64,000 nt of DNA from [Clostridium] saccharolyticum WM1 (GTDB lineage Bacteria > Bacillota > Clostridia > Lachnospirales > Lachnospiraceae), in the NCBI RefSeq assembly GCF_000144625.1, contig NC_014376.1:2976001-3040000 (forward strand), given 5' to 3'. Each line of letters begins with the position of its first letter. Position 1 is the stretch's first letter. Below the pieces are notes generated by a model that did not search any database, was not told the DNA's origin, and was given only the letters and a program-made list of their open reading frames with translations. The position numbers and the translations under genes are program-made. Below are positions 8,653-15,163 of the stretch, one piece after another.

Positions 8653-10253
8653 TCCTGCTCACCACCTGTTCCTGCCTTCTCTATCAACTCCAGTCCATTA
8701 ATCAGTTTGAAGGTTATCGTATTCTTTTGACCGATAATCACCTGCTCCACTGTATGGCTAAAGAGGCTTTCATCATAATCCTCCATAATCACGGGGTTAT
8801 ACCGGATGATTTCAAGCAGTCTTTGAGTACCAGTAATCTCCTTTTCGAACCCATTGGAATCCAGAAGGCTGTTCCTTTTTCTCTTCGTTTCTTCAAGTTC
8901 AACATTCAGAGCATTTTGTTTCTGTATAAAAAGAGCAGAGTCCACATATCCCTTTTGCGCTACTCGGCTCAGGATATGGCTCTGCTCAGTCAGTTCCATG
9001 ATCTTATGGTTTAATTCTTCAATTTCAGTTTCTTGTTCCTTATTGATTCGAAGATTCTTAAGTGAGTCCAGCATCGGGATGAGTATGTACACATAATTGC
9101 TGACAAGTTTATTCCACATTGTCAGGTAGGCATCTTTGATGATGCCCTCACGAACCGGCTTCATTTTGCACATTGCACTGTTCTTAATGTGGTTTGTACA
9201 GCTCCATTGGATTTTCTCGTAAGGCTTACCAATGTAGATCTTTTGCCTTTTAAATGAGCCATTGCATTCACTGCACATGATTATGCTGCTGAACTCGTAC
9301 CTGTTTTGATATTTTTCACTGCGGTCATTCCCCATCTGTTTCCTTCGATATTCATAAATCTCCCGAACCATTTGTCCTTGTTCTCTGGTGATAATCGGTT
9401 CATGGTTATCCTTAATAAAAAACTGAGGCATCTCGCCACGATTTCGTTTCTTCGTGAACGGGAGTACCTCAGTGGTGTAGGTTTTCTGTAAGATCAGATC
9501 ACCTTCATATATAGGATTTTGAAGAATCTCTTTCACTGTACTTTCATTCCAAGTTTCTGCCGTTCTAACGGTTGGAACTTGGTCTTTATTTAAATCTCTT
9601 GTGATGACGTAGGATCCTTTACCACCCAGATACTCCAGGTAAATTCGGCGTACTATTTCCGCCTCATCTTCTTTAATCACCAGTTCGCCATCTTCATCCT
9701 TCGTATATCCATAGGCTACTGTGCTGAGCCTATAACTGCCATCCCTAAATCTCTTTTGAATACCCCAGCGGTTGTTGGTCGAGATGCTTTCGGATTCCCC
9801 TTGTGCCAAGGAGCTCAAAATCGTCAGCATCTGTTCGCTTTGCTCTGACAGGGTGTTGAGGTTCTCTTTTTCAAAGTATACTGTCACTCCAAGGGATTTC
9901 AGTTTCCGGATGGCTTCTATGCTATCAACTGTATTTCTAGCAAACCGAGTGACCGATTTCGTGATGATGACATCGATATTGCCATTTTCGCATTCATGCA
10001 TCATTCGCAAAAATTCATCTCGGCTCTTAACCTTTGTTCCACTTTTTGCTTCATCCGCAAAGATGCCGATAAATTCCCAATCCTCACGTTTTCCGATATA
10101 GCTTTCGTAATATTCCACTTGAGCTACGTAGGAGGTGTGCTGCTTGGTGGAATCCGTGCTAACTCTGCAGTAAGCGCAAACCCGTTTTTTCGGTCTGAGA
10201 GTTTGTATGACATTCTGTCTCACCGGTTCTATTTTAGTTACTTTCTTTGCCAT
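8649..10253 (-). CDS. Large serine recombinase (first of trio)
   Basis: A 534-residue large serine recombinase. The N-terminal resolvase domain has CAYCRVSTDS (nucleophile S32) and TKSVTRFARN. The recombinase domain includes VAYGYTKDEDG and the IxxILQNPIYEGD region, then a zinc-ribbon (CSECNGSFKR ... WSCTNH) and a coiled-coil tail. The open frame extends to 10322, but AAAGGAGG lies 9 nt before the ATG at 10253, which starts MAKKVTK; that start is chosen. Its TGA overlaps the ATG of the next gene. First of three co-oriented recombinase genes that form the mobility module of the element. Confidence 0.93.
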   Translation of the reverse strand: MAKKVTKIEPVRQNVIQTLRPKKRVCAYCRVSTDSTKQHTSYVAQVEYYESYIGKREDWEFIGIFADEAKSGTKVKSRDEFLRMMHECENGNIDVIITKSVTRFARNTVDSIEAIRKLKSLGVTVYFEKENLNTLSEQSEQMLTILSSLAQGESESISTNNRWGIQKRFRDGSYRLSTVAYGYTKDEDGELVIKEDEAEIVRRIYLEYLGGKGSYVITRDLNKDQVPTVRTAETWNESTVKEILQNPIYEGDLILQKTYTTEVLPFTKKRNRGEMPQFFIKDNHEPIITREQGQMVREIYEYRRKQMGNDRSEKYQNRYEFSSIIMCSECNGSFKRQKIYIGKPYEKIQWSCTNHIKNSAMCKMKPVREGIIKDAYLTMWNKLVSNYVYILIPMLDSLKNLRINKEQETEIEELNHKIMELTEQSHILSRVAQKGYVDSALFIQKQNALNVELEETKRKRNSLLDSNGFEKEITGTQRLLEIIRYNPVIMEDYDESLFSHTVEQVIIGQKNTITFKLINGLELIEKAGTGGEQE

Positions 10254-10333
10254 ATGCGTCTTCCTCCTTTCTGGGCATGTGCCCCTTCTTAGCAACACAC
10301 AATACTCCAAAGACTGGAACATAGCAAGTGTTT

Positions 10334-10546
10334 TTACGCATATACCTTAGCAAGCTGTGGGGAGAAGGATTGGCGGTTCAAATGATCGATTTTTTCGTAC
10401 TCTTCCTCGCTCACGATGCCCCTTCTCATCAGAATGTCTAACATCTTCAGTGCCATTTTATATTGAACTTCACCCTTGGATTGCTCTCTGGTCATTCCAT
10501 GAAGTTTCGCTTCTTCTTCCCCGATTTTAGTTAAATCAAAATCCAT
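10334..10546 (-). CDS. SHOCT-like small protein
   Basis: A 70-residue protein. The frame is open to 10660, but GGAGG is 8 nt before the ATG at 10546, so the short form is chosen. The C-terminal half reads KMLDILMRRGIVSEEEYEKI, which fits the SHOCT (short C-terminal) motif: an oligomerization-type helical hairpin with an L-x-x-G-x-I/L-T/S-x-E-E-F/Y pattern. Such small proteins commonly precede serine recombinase genes in clostridial elements; their function is unknown. It lies 80 bp upstream of the first recombinase and may be co-transcribed with the trio. Confidence 0.7.
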   Translation of the reverse strand: MDFDLTKIGEEEAKLHGMTREQSKGEVQYKMALKMLDILMRRGIVSEEEYEKIDHLNRQSFSPQLAKVYA

Positions 10547-10756
10547 ATCTTTTGCCTCCAATCTTTCATTTTGCTTAATATCACAAAAATAGGGATTGCC
10601 TTTCTCCTGACACCCGCATCCGCGAACACCAGAAGAAAGCAAGTCTATAGACTCTTGCAATCCCCATGGCTTCTGACATTAAGTCAGTTTTTATTCATTC
10701 ACACACTGTATTTGACACAACTTCCCCAGTGCATAGCCTTTTTCAAGACTTAAGGG

Positions 10757-11107
10757 CGGTTTCATAAACTGAGGTCAGTTTACCTCATCATAGGATTCTC
10801 ACCTCCTCCGGGATCTCCGCAGGCTGTCCCCATTGCGATGTCTATGGCTGGACAGAAGTATCATTATAGGCTGATGAGGTTATGGCAAAACAGTCGAACT
10901 GTTTGGAACCGTAGTTCCAACACTCTGCTTATGGATCAGATGGACCCGCTCGCACCTTATTGTTGGCCGCATTTATAAAATCAGAAAATCTCCCAAGAGA
11001 AAAAATCCATTTGCATGGATCAGTTCTGACCTTACAGGTGGTCATTGCGCATCTACCCGTGTCGCTTACCCTTTTCAGGCTCATCAGCTAACGTATTTAT
11101 GAAACCG
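10757..11107 (-). ncRNA. Candidate large structured RNA (unnamed)
   Basis: A 351-nt gene-free stretch bounded by a perfect 12-bp inverted repeat (10757-10768 and 11096-11107, CGGTTTCATAAA / TTTATGAAACCG). Inside are several more exact stems: 10782-10790 with 10872-10880 (9 bp), 10824-10829 with 10850-10855 (6 bp), 10888-10904 (7-bp stem, CGA loop), 10903-10920 (7-bp stem, CGTA loop), and 11005-11010 with 11015-11020 (6-bp stem, TTGC loop). This density of nested and serial stems inside a closing helix suggests a folded RNA. The strand is assumed from the neighbours; the fold would also work on the other strand. It lies just after a minus-strand terminator and before the SHOCT/recombinase genes. 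I cannot match it to a class I know. The alternative is a MITE-like DNA element, though no flanking target duplication is evident. Confidence 0.5.
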
Positions 11108-11146
11108 GATATTCATTTTTCAAGGTTCAAACGAGAAGATGAAAAG

Positions 11147-11181
11147 ACCCCCTCACTTACTTCCACGATGAGCGAGGGGGT
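11147..11181 (-). terminator. Intrinsic terminator after the sigma-like gene
   Basis: On the minus strand ACCCCCTC ... GAGGGGGT form a GC-rich stem, followed by CTTTTC. It begins about 10 bases past the stop of the 11191-11646 gene. Confidence 0.75.
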
Positions 11182-11190
11182 TGAGCGGAT

Positions 11191-11646
11191 TTATTTTTGA
11201 TTTTCTAAAAGTTTTTTTAGCTTACGGAGTATTCTCGCTTTCCTGTCGTTTATGGTTTTCTGAGGAATTCCAACGTTCTTAGCGAATTCTCGTTCCGTTA
11301 AACCTTGGTAGAACAGTGCATGAATCATTTCTAATTCATCAGCACTGAGTAACCCCAGGCTCTCTTTAAGCTTTGCAATCATCACAGCCTTGATCGCTAT
11401 TTCTTCAACATTTGTCTCTTCATCAACAAACTGAGCATCTGCATCCATCAACCGTTCCAACGAATCCTCTCTGCTTGGAATAAAAAAAGCGACTTGCTTG
11501 GTTTCATCCAAAACAAATCGCTCTACTTTAAGGTCATATTCAAGATATTGAAGCCTTCTCTCACTTTGTCTTAAAACCGCTATCACCTCTTCACTTGCAG
11601 CAGGGTACATCTTTCGATAATTTGGTATTCTTCTTTCATATGCCAT
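11191..11646 (-). CDS. Sigma-70 region 4-like regulator
   Basis: A 151-residue protein whose C-terminal third (about 95-148) is a sigma region-4-type helix-turn-helix: LSADELEMIHALFYQGLTEREFAKNVG followed by a basic recognition helix (TINDRKARILRKLKKLL). There is no region 2, so it is not a complete sigma factor. Such proteins occur in phages and clostridial integrative elements as regulators of late or transfer genes. The start at 11646 has AAGGAG at good distance. A terminator follows immediately. It lies between the ArpU-like regulator and the recombinase module and may act on the latter. Confidence 0.75.
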   Translation of the reverse strand: MAYERRIPNYRKMYPAASEEVIAVLRQSERRLQYLEYDLKVERFVLDETKQVAFFIPSREDSLERLMDADAQFVDEETNVEEIAIKAVMIAKLKESLGLLSADELEMIHALFYQGLTEREFAKNVGIPQKTINDRKARILRKLKKLLENQK

Positions 11647-11772
11647 TTTTCAATTCTCCTTTTCTGATTTCTAAAGTGTCTTTTGGCAACATCAGAAACG
11701 GAGGTGAACGACATCTGAGCATTAAACAACATACTGACGTTTTCATCTGACCTCCTAAAAATAGGCAGAAAA

Positions 11773-11808
11773 AAAGCCGAGAATAACATTTCTGTTAGAC
11801 TCGGCTTT
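11773..11808 (-). terminator. Intrinsic terminator
   Basis: Minus-strand AAAGCCGAG and CTCGGCTTT form a perfect 9-bp stem followed by a T-run (TTTTTTT overlapping the stem end). It would stop transcription coming from the ArpU-like gene. A second, weaker CCCCAT/ATGGGG hairpin lies at 11845-11869. Otherwise the 11647-11980 gap holds no gene that I can support. Confidence 0.7.
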
Positions 11809-11964
11809 GGCTGCCATGGTTAAGCGAATTTAGACATGATTAAACCCCATAACTAAAATGGTCATGGGGCTGATTTGCCTTTTATATTTGTGTTTTAAAA
11901 ATGCCATAATTCGCCAGCATAGTCAGTGTAACATGTCAGTTGTCGGAAAGCAGTAGGGACTCCG

Positions 11965-12007
11965 TCGGGTTTATATCGGGTTATAGTCGGGTATTAGTCG
12001 GGGTATT
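11965..12007. repeat. Four imperfect 11-bp tandem repeats
   Basis: TCGGG recurs at 11965, 11976, 11987 and 11998, exactly 11 bp apart, each followed by a T/A-rich six bases. The array spans the last codons and stop of the ArpU-like gene. The spacing equals about one helical turn, as in protein-binding iterons, but a coding origin of the repeat cannot be excluded. Confidence 0.6.
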
Positions 12008-12571
12008 TCCAGTTTGAAAAAAATTAGGTATTTCAAGGTCATCATTGATTGGACCAAAAATCCCCCGCATTGACGGAATGGTATAACCCCATAGGCAGAT
12101 TGCAAAGAGCTCCAGCGCTTCTTTCTTTTTATCATAGTATGTACTGCGTTCGAGATTTAAAAGCTCTAGCATCTCAAATTCGGAGTACTTGTACACCGTC
12201 AGATATTGCTTGCTTAGAATCTCATGATAAAGCTTCCCATTGTCCGGATAGTCATAGATTTTGTTCATCGCATTGTCAATCAAAGCAATCAACCATTGAG
12301 TTTCAAAGAGAGATTTCACTTTTTCAGAAAAGCGATCCTGCTCGAATTCTGGTGCATAATTCGCCAAATATTCCAGTGCCTCTTCCATTGTTCTACTGCA
12401 ATAAATCTCAGCACTTTCACAGACTTCAAGAGCTCGGCTGGATGCGGACCAAACGACAGGCCTATATATCTTAAGGAGTAGCTTCGTTTTATGCAGGACA
12501 CCCTCCCTCTCAATATTCAATCCCTTGAACATTAGCGAACATTGTTTCATAACCTTGCTTTCTTTTCTCAT
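11981..12571 (-). CDS. ArpU-like phage/element transcription regulator
   Basis: A helical protein of 196 residues whose C-terminal part (YSEFEMLELLNLERSTYYDKKKEALELF) matches the sigma-like helix-turn-helix of ArpU/RinA-type regulators that control late genes in Gram-positive phages and related elements. The frame is open to 12601, but GGAAGGG is spaced 8 nt from the ATG at 12571, which is chosen. The first 26 or so codons and the ribosome site lie in a 93-bp repeat that also occurs at 13874-13966. The gene therefore appears to have been separated from its original promoter (minus strand, 14041-14070) by an inserted two-gene cassette and now follows the 12598-13161 gene by 26 bp. The final codons run through an 11-bp tandem repeat. 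Confidence 0.65.
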   Translation of the reverse strand: MRKESKVMKQCSLMFKGLNIEREGVLHKTKLLLKIYRPVVWSASSRALEVCESAEIYCSRTMEEALEYLANYAPEFEQDRFSEKVKSLFETQWLIALIDNAMNKIYDYPDNGKLYHEILSKQYLTVYKYSEFEMLELLNLERSTYYDKKKEALELFAICLWGYTIPSMRGIFGPINDDLEIPNFFQTGNTPTNTRL

Positions 12572-12587
12572 GGCATCAACCCTTCCT
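12495..12587. repeat. 93-bp direct repeat, copy A (5' end of ArpU-like gene)
   Basis: Direct repeat of 13874-13966 with two mismatches in 93 positions. It contains the ribosome site, start codon and first codons of the ArpU-like gene. The two copies bound a 1.4 kb cassette carrying the genes at 12598-13161 and 13382-13873. Confidence 0.95.
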
Positions 12588-12597
12588 ATTAAATAGA

Positions 12598-13161
12598 TCA
12601 TTCTGAAATACCTAAGGCCAGAAATATCTCCATTATTTTTTTAGTTATAAATAAAAGACCACCGTTATCAATTGTCTTGCCATTTTTTATTAAAGAATTA
12701 TAATTGATTGATATCCTTAGCAAGTTATCAATGATTCGGCAATACTGCTGAATTGATAAAAATTGTTCTTTAGGATAATCCAATGAAAAGTATTCTTGAA
12801 GTGATAATATAGCAGCTTCAATTTCGTCTATATCCCAGCTTCTATTGTTTGCCCTGAAAATTCCAATTAGCTTAGTCCAAAGCCTTTCCCTATCTATGCA
12901 AATATCTGTAACCAATTTGTCTTGGGATATATCATGGTATTTCAACTTTAATTCTTGTTTTATTGGCAACTTAAAAGAAATAGACTGTTCTGACTTATTA
13001 CCCAAAAGTATCTTAAGCAGTTCGTTGTGTCCCTTACTTAATGCTTCATAAACGTTGTCAGAATCTGCATAAACATTAATCTCTTGTTGTTCAGGTGATT
13101 GTTCCCTGACTACTTTTTCTCCGAATTTGTTGACTTTAATTGAAACTAAATATTCTTTCAT
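12598..13161 (-). CDS. Hypothetical protein of the repeat-bounded cassette
   Basis: A 187-residue protein of no recognisable family. It is predicted soluble with mixed strands at the N terminus (KEYLVSIKVNKFGEKVVRE) and a helical C-terminal half; no nuclease, toxin or HTH motif is apparent. The start at 13161 has AAAGGAGAAAAATAA upstream. It is divergent from the 13382-13873 gene, with a 220-bp AT-rich intergenic region carrying a minus-strand TTGACA box. Its AT content is higher than neighbouring genes, which fits recent acquisition. As part of a two-gene insert in a defence-rich element it could be an anti-phage or toxin-antitoxin pair, but nothing in the sequence proves that. Confidence 0.65.
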   Translation of the reverse strand: MKEYLVSIKVNKFGEKVVREQSPEQQEINVYADSDNVYEALSKGHNELLKILLGNKSEQSISFKLPIKQELKLKYHDISQDKLVTDICIDRERLWTKLIGIFRANNRSWDIDEIEAAILSLQEYFSLDYPKEQFLSIQQYCRIIDNLLRISINYNSLIKNGKTIDNGGLLFITKKIMEIFLALGISE

Positions 13162-13381
13162 TTATTTTTCTCCTTTGAGTTACTAATGAAATTGGTTCTT
13201 TAATAAACATACAATCATTTTATTGATTGATATTTTCTATCCATATTTAATAATTTATACTAGCTCTATGTTTTTGTCAATACATATTCGGTATTCATTT
13301 TGAATAATTTCAACTATACTTTTTTTTGAATGTCTGCTATAATATTATTAAAATTGGTTAAACACAAAAGGAGAATGCAAA
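13162..13381. promoter_or_regulatory. Divergent promoter region of the two-gene cassette
   Basis: 220 bp, very AT-rich. On the plus strand an extended -10 (TGCTATAAT, about 13339-13347) precedes the 13382 gene, whose ribosome site is AAGGAG. On the minus strand a TTGACA lies near 13275-13280, with TATAAA/TAAATT candidates downstream. Direct operator repeats were not found. Confidence 0.45.
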
Positions 13382-13873
13382 ATGTATACTTATTTTTTTC
13401 ACTTATCGCCCTCAAAATCTAATTCAAACATTGATTATACAGATGAAAAAGTAAAAAACATGTTAAATGAAGCTATAACAGCTATCAATAATGGTCTTGC
13501 TTTTAGTAGAGACGGAAAGACAATTAGTATTAATAACATTGATGTAAATAAAATAGAACTAACGCTTTCATGCAAAACAGCACTAACACATTCCGCTCGA
13601 AGCTTAAGTGCACTCACTAGATATCTGACCACATACTATAGTGAGTATTTCGAACCCTACGTGTATAATAAAACCCTTTTCAATATGAAGCTCATATCAC
13701 AGGAAAGTCATTTCGGTTTAGAAACTAATGAGATTTCAGATACCGACCTGCTAAAAGGGGTTATTGATATCCTCTACACATACACAACCACAACCAAAAA
13801 AGAGGCAGATTTAAGGATTGACACTATAAACCAAATGAAGGACCTCATAAAACCATTTTTAAGCAAACTATGA
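13382..13873 (+). CDS. Hypothetical protein of the repeat-bounded cassette (divergent partner)
   Basis: A 163-residue protein with no family I recognise. Mostly helical by composition, with a Thr-rich stretch (YTYTTTTKKEADLR) near the C terminus; no membrane segment and no catalytic signature. AAAAGGAG lies 8 nt before the ATG at 13382. The stop codon abuts copy B of the 93-bp repeat. One of the few plus-strand genes in the window, divergent from 12598-13161, and AT-rich like it. The two-gene arrangement inside direct repeats suggests that they move together. Confidence 0.65.
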   Translation: MYTYFFHLSPSKSNSNIDYTDEKVKNMLNEAITAINNGLAFSRDGKTISINNIDVNKIELTLSCKTALTHSARSLSALTRYLTTYYSEYFEPYVYNKTLFNMKLISQESHFGLETNEISDTDLLKGVIDILYTYTTTTKKEADLRIDTINQMKDLIKPFLSKL

Positions 13874-13966
13874 AGGACACCTTCCCTCTCATTATTCAAT
13901 CCCTTGAACATTAGCGAACATTGTTTCATAACCTTGCTTTCTTTTCTCATGGCATCAACCCTTCCT
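13874..13966. repeat. 93-bp direct repeat, copy B (with ArpU-like gene fragment)
   Basis: Nearly identical to 12495-12587. On the minus strand it holds a ribosome site, the ATG at 13950 and about 26 codons of the ArpU-like gene. The frame then runs on into unrelated sequence and stops after about 50 codons. This is probably the position where the gene originally began, next to its own promoter. Confidence 0.95.
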
Positions 13967-13977
13967 TATATTTCATG

Positions 13978-14007
13978 TTGACTAATATCAATGGTTAGTG
14001 GTATATT
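13978..14007 (+). promoter_or_regulatory. Promoter of XRE repressor gene
   Basis: Plus-strand TTGACT, 18-bp spacer, TATATT. Transcription would begin near 14014 and read through the palindromic operator toward the gene at 14130. Confidence 0.5.
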
Positions 14008-14019
14008 CATTACGCACGA

Positions 14020-14033
14020 TGTTGCGTGCAACA
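14020..14033. promoter_or_regulatory. Palindromic operator candidate for the XRE repressor
   Basis: TGTTGC-GT-GCAACA, a perfect 6-bp inverted repeat. It lies between two divergent promoters, adjoining the -10 of the leftward one, where a bound repressor would block leftward transcription and could control its own rightward promoter. Confidence 0.55.
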
Positions 14034-14040
14034 TAGTCAA

Positions 14041-14070
14041 ATTATAACCGAACTTATGTTCTTTTGTCAA
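14041..14070 (-). promoter_or_regulatory. Strong leftward promoter (original ArpU-like gene promoter)
   Basis: Minus strand TTGACA (14065-14070), 18-bp spacer, TATAAT (14041-14046): both boxes match consensus exactly. It now drives only the ArpU fragment in repeat copy B and then runs antisense through the 13382-13873 gene. Confidence 0.7.
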
Positions 14071-14129
14071 TCGGAATATAGTGCACCAGGCTGCATAAAA
14101 AAGCAGCAGAAAAGGAAGGAGTTAAGGCC

Positions 14130-14552
14130 ATGTTATTTGGTGATAGAATTAAAGAACTCAGGAATTTGGCTGATATGAGTCAGCAGGAATTGGCGAACAG
14201 GACAGGCCTTTCATTACGCTCCATTCAGAATTATGAGAGCAATCAACGCTATCCGAAGGATGTGGCTATCCTAAACAAGCTTTGTGCCGCATTAGGCACA
14301 ACCATTGAGGAGCTGATGAAAGAAGAAGACCAATTTATTTTGGAAGCAGCATCGAAATTTGGTTCACGTGGTAAAAATGATGCCGAGAAACTCATAGAAG
14401 AAGTTGGCGGACTTTTTGCCGGCGGCGAACTGAATGAAGAAGATAAAGATAAGGTTTTTAGAGCTATTACCGAAATGTATTGGAAAGCAAAAGACAATAA
14501 TAAAAAGTACACTCCCAAAAAATACAAAAAGAACAGCGGGGCTAATAAATAG
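14130..14552 (+). CDS. XRE-family repressor (ImmR-like)
   Basis: A 140-residue protein with an N-terminal Cro/CI-type helix-turn-helix (about 6-61: IKELRNLADMSQQELA ... LSLRSIQNYESNQRYP) and a charged C-terminal region ending in a Lys/Asn-rich tail. Family and context point to the repressor half of an ImmR/ImmA-type switch, as in ICEBs1-like elements, where the peptidase cleaves the repressor to allow excision. AAGGAG is 8 nt from the ATG. It is followed 65 bp later by the metallopeptidase gene and is divergent from the ArpU-like gene across two promoters and a palindromic operator. Confidence 0.85.
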   Translation: MLFGDRIKELRNLADMSQQELANRTGLSLRSIQNYESNQRYPKDVAILNKLCAALGTTIEELMKEEDQFILEAASKFGSRGKNDAEKLIEEVGGLFAGGELNEEDKDKVFRAITEMYWKAKDNNKKYTPKKYKKNSGANK

Positions 14553-14556
14553 TCAC

Positions 14557-14590
14557 TGTCCGTTTTTCGGGATAGTCTGTTTGTTATACT
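14557..14590 (+). promoter_or_regulatory. Shared defence promoter/operator motif, site 1 (before immA)
   Basis: TGTCCGTTTTTCGGGATA, with the start of an extended -10 (TGTTATACT) placed so that the -10 hexamer is 28 bases from the first T. The same layout occurs at 19000-19033, 31125-31158 and 53610-53643. This copy is the least symmetrical (TGTCC / GGATA). Confidence 0.6.
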
Positions 14591-14617
14591 TATTATGCTG
14601 GGGGAGGTGAACTTTTC

Positions 14618-15127
14618 GTGCCAAATAGAGAATATATTCAAAATGTCGCCAATAAGCTAATCAAGAAATTTGATACCCGTGATCCTTTTCAACTATGCCA
14701 AGCAATCGGTGTAGAAGTCTTCTACGCTGATCTTGGCAACCTGAAGGGTATGTACAAATACCTTAAGAAAAACCGGTTTGCAGTCATAAATGAAAATCTG
14801 GATCCATTCACTAAAACCCTTGTTTGTGCCCATGAGCTTGGCCATGATATTTTGCATCAGAATCTGGCCAGAAAGGTTTGCCTGCAGGAGTTCATCCTCT
14901 ATGACATGAAGAGTCGCCCAGAATATGAGGCCAACCTTTTTGCCTCGGAGATTCTCCTTCCTGACGATATCATTTTAAACTTAGCCCGTGACGGCTATGA
15001 CATCGAGCAGATTTCAAAAGAGCTTTGTACAGACATAAATCTGATTGCTCTTAAGGTATCCTCGATGAATACAAGGGGATATCGGTTCGATAACACAATT
15101 GATGCAAAATGCAACTTCTTAAAATAA
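14618..15127 (+). CDS. ImmA/IrrE-type metallopeptidase
   Basis: 169 residues. A zinc-peptidase motif HELGH is at 72-76, with a downstream glutamate in YEANLFASEILLP (E104) as the third ligand, the pattern of the ImmA/IrrE (DUF955) family. ImmA proteins cleave ImmR-type repressors and so trigger induction of mobile elements. It begins with GTG at 14618, preceded by GGGGGAGGTG. It is next to its probable substrate, the XRE repressor, but has its own promoter/operator site at 14557-14590 that is shared with the defence operons. A bidirectional terminator follows. Confidence 0.88.
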   Translation: MPNREYIQNVANKLIKKFDTRDPFQLCQAIGVEVFYADLGNLKGMYKYLKKNRFAVINENLDPFTKTLVCAHELGHDILHQNLARKVCLQEFILYDMKSRPEYEANLFASEILLPDDIILNLARDGYDIEQISKELCTDINLIALKVSSMNTRGYRFDNTIDAKCNFLK

Positions 15128-15128
15128 A

Positions 15129-15150
15129 AGGACTTCCAAATGGAGGTCCT
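15129..15150. terminator. Bidirectional terminator between immA and caspase genes
   Basis: AGGACTTCC-AAAT-GGAGGTCCT forms a 9-bp stem with one mismatch. On the plus strand it is followed by AATTTTTG, and on the minus strand by TTTATTTTAAG. It separates two convergent genes. Confidence 0.8.
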
Positions 15151-15163
15151 AATTTTTGTTGTT

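Noticed and set aside
8565..9014. Plus-strand ORF of 149 codons
   Set aside because: Entirely opposite the serine recombinase genes, whose motifs are clear; treated as a shadow.
10757..11107. Hammerhead ribozyme suggested by CTGATGAG on both strands
   Set aside because: The required GAAA and cleavage-site stems do not form in the right order around either CTGATGA.
10757..11107. Insertion sequence remnant
   Set aside because: No transposase fragment and no target duplication next to the 12-bp inverted repeats; kept instead as a candidate structured RNA.
11583..11789. Minus-strand ORF of 68 codons upstream of the sigma-like gene
   Set aside because: Overlaps the start of the sigma-like gene and crosses a terminator; no ribosome site of its own.
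12049..12474. Plus-strand ORF of 141 codons
   Set aside because: Opposite the ArpU-like gene, no ribosome site and no recognisable domain.
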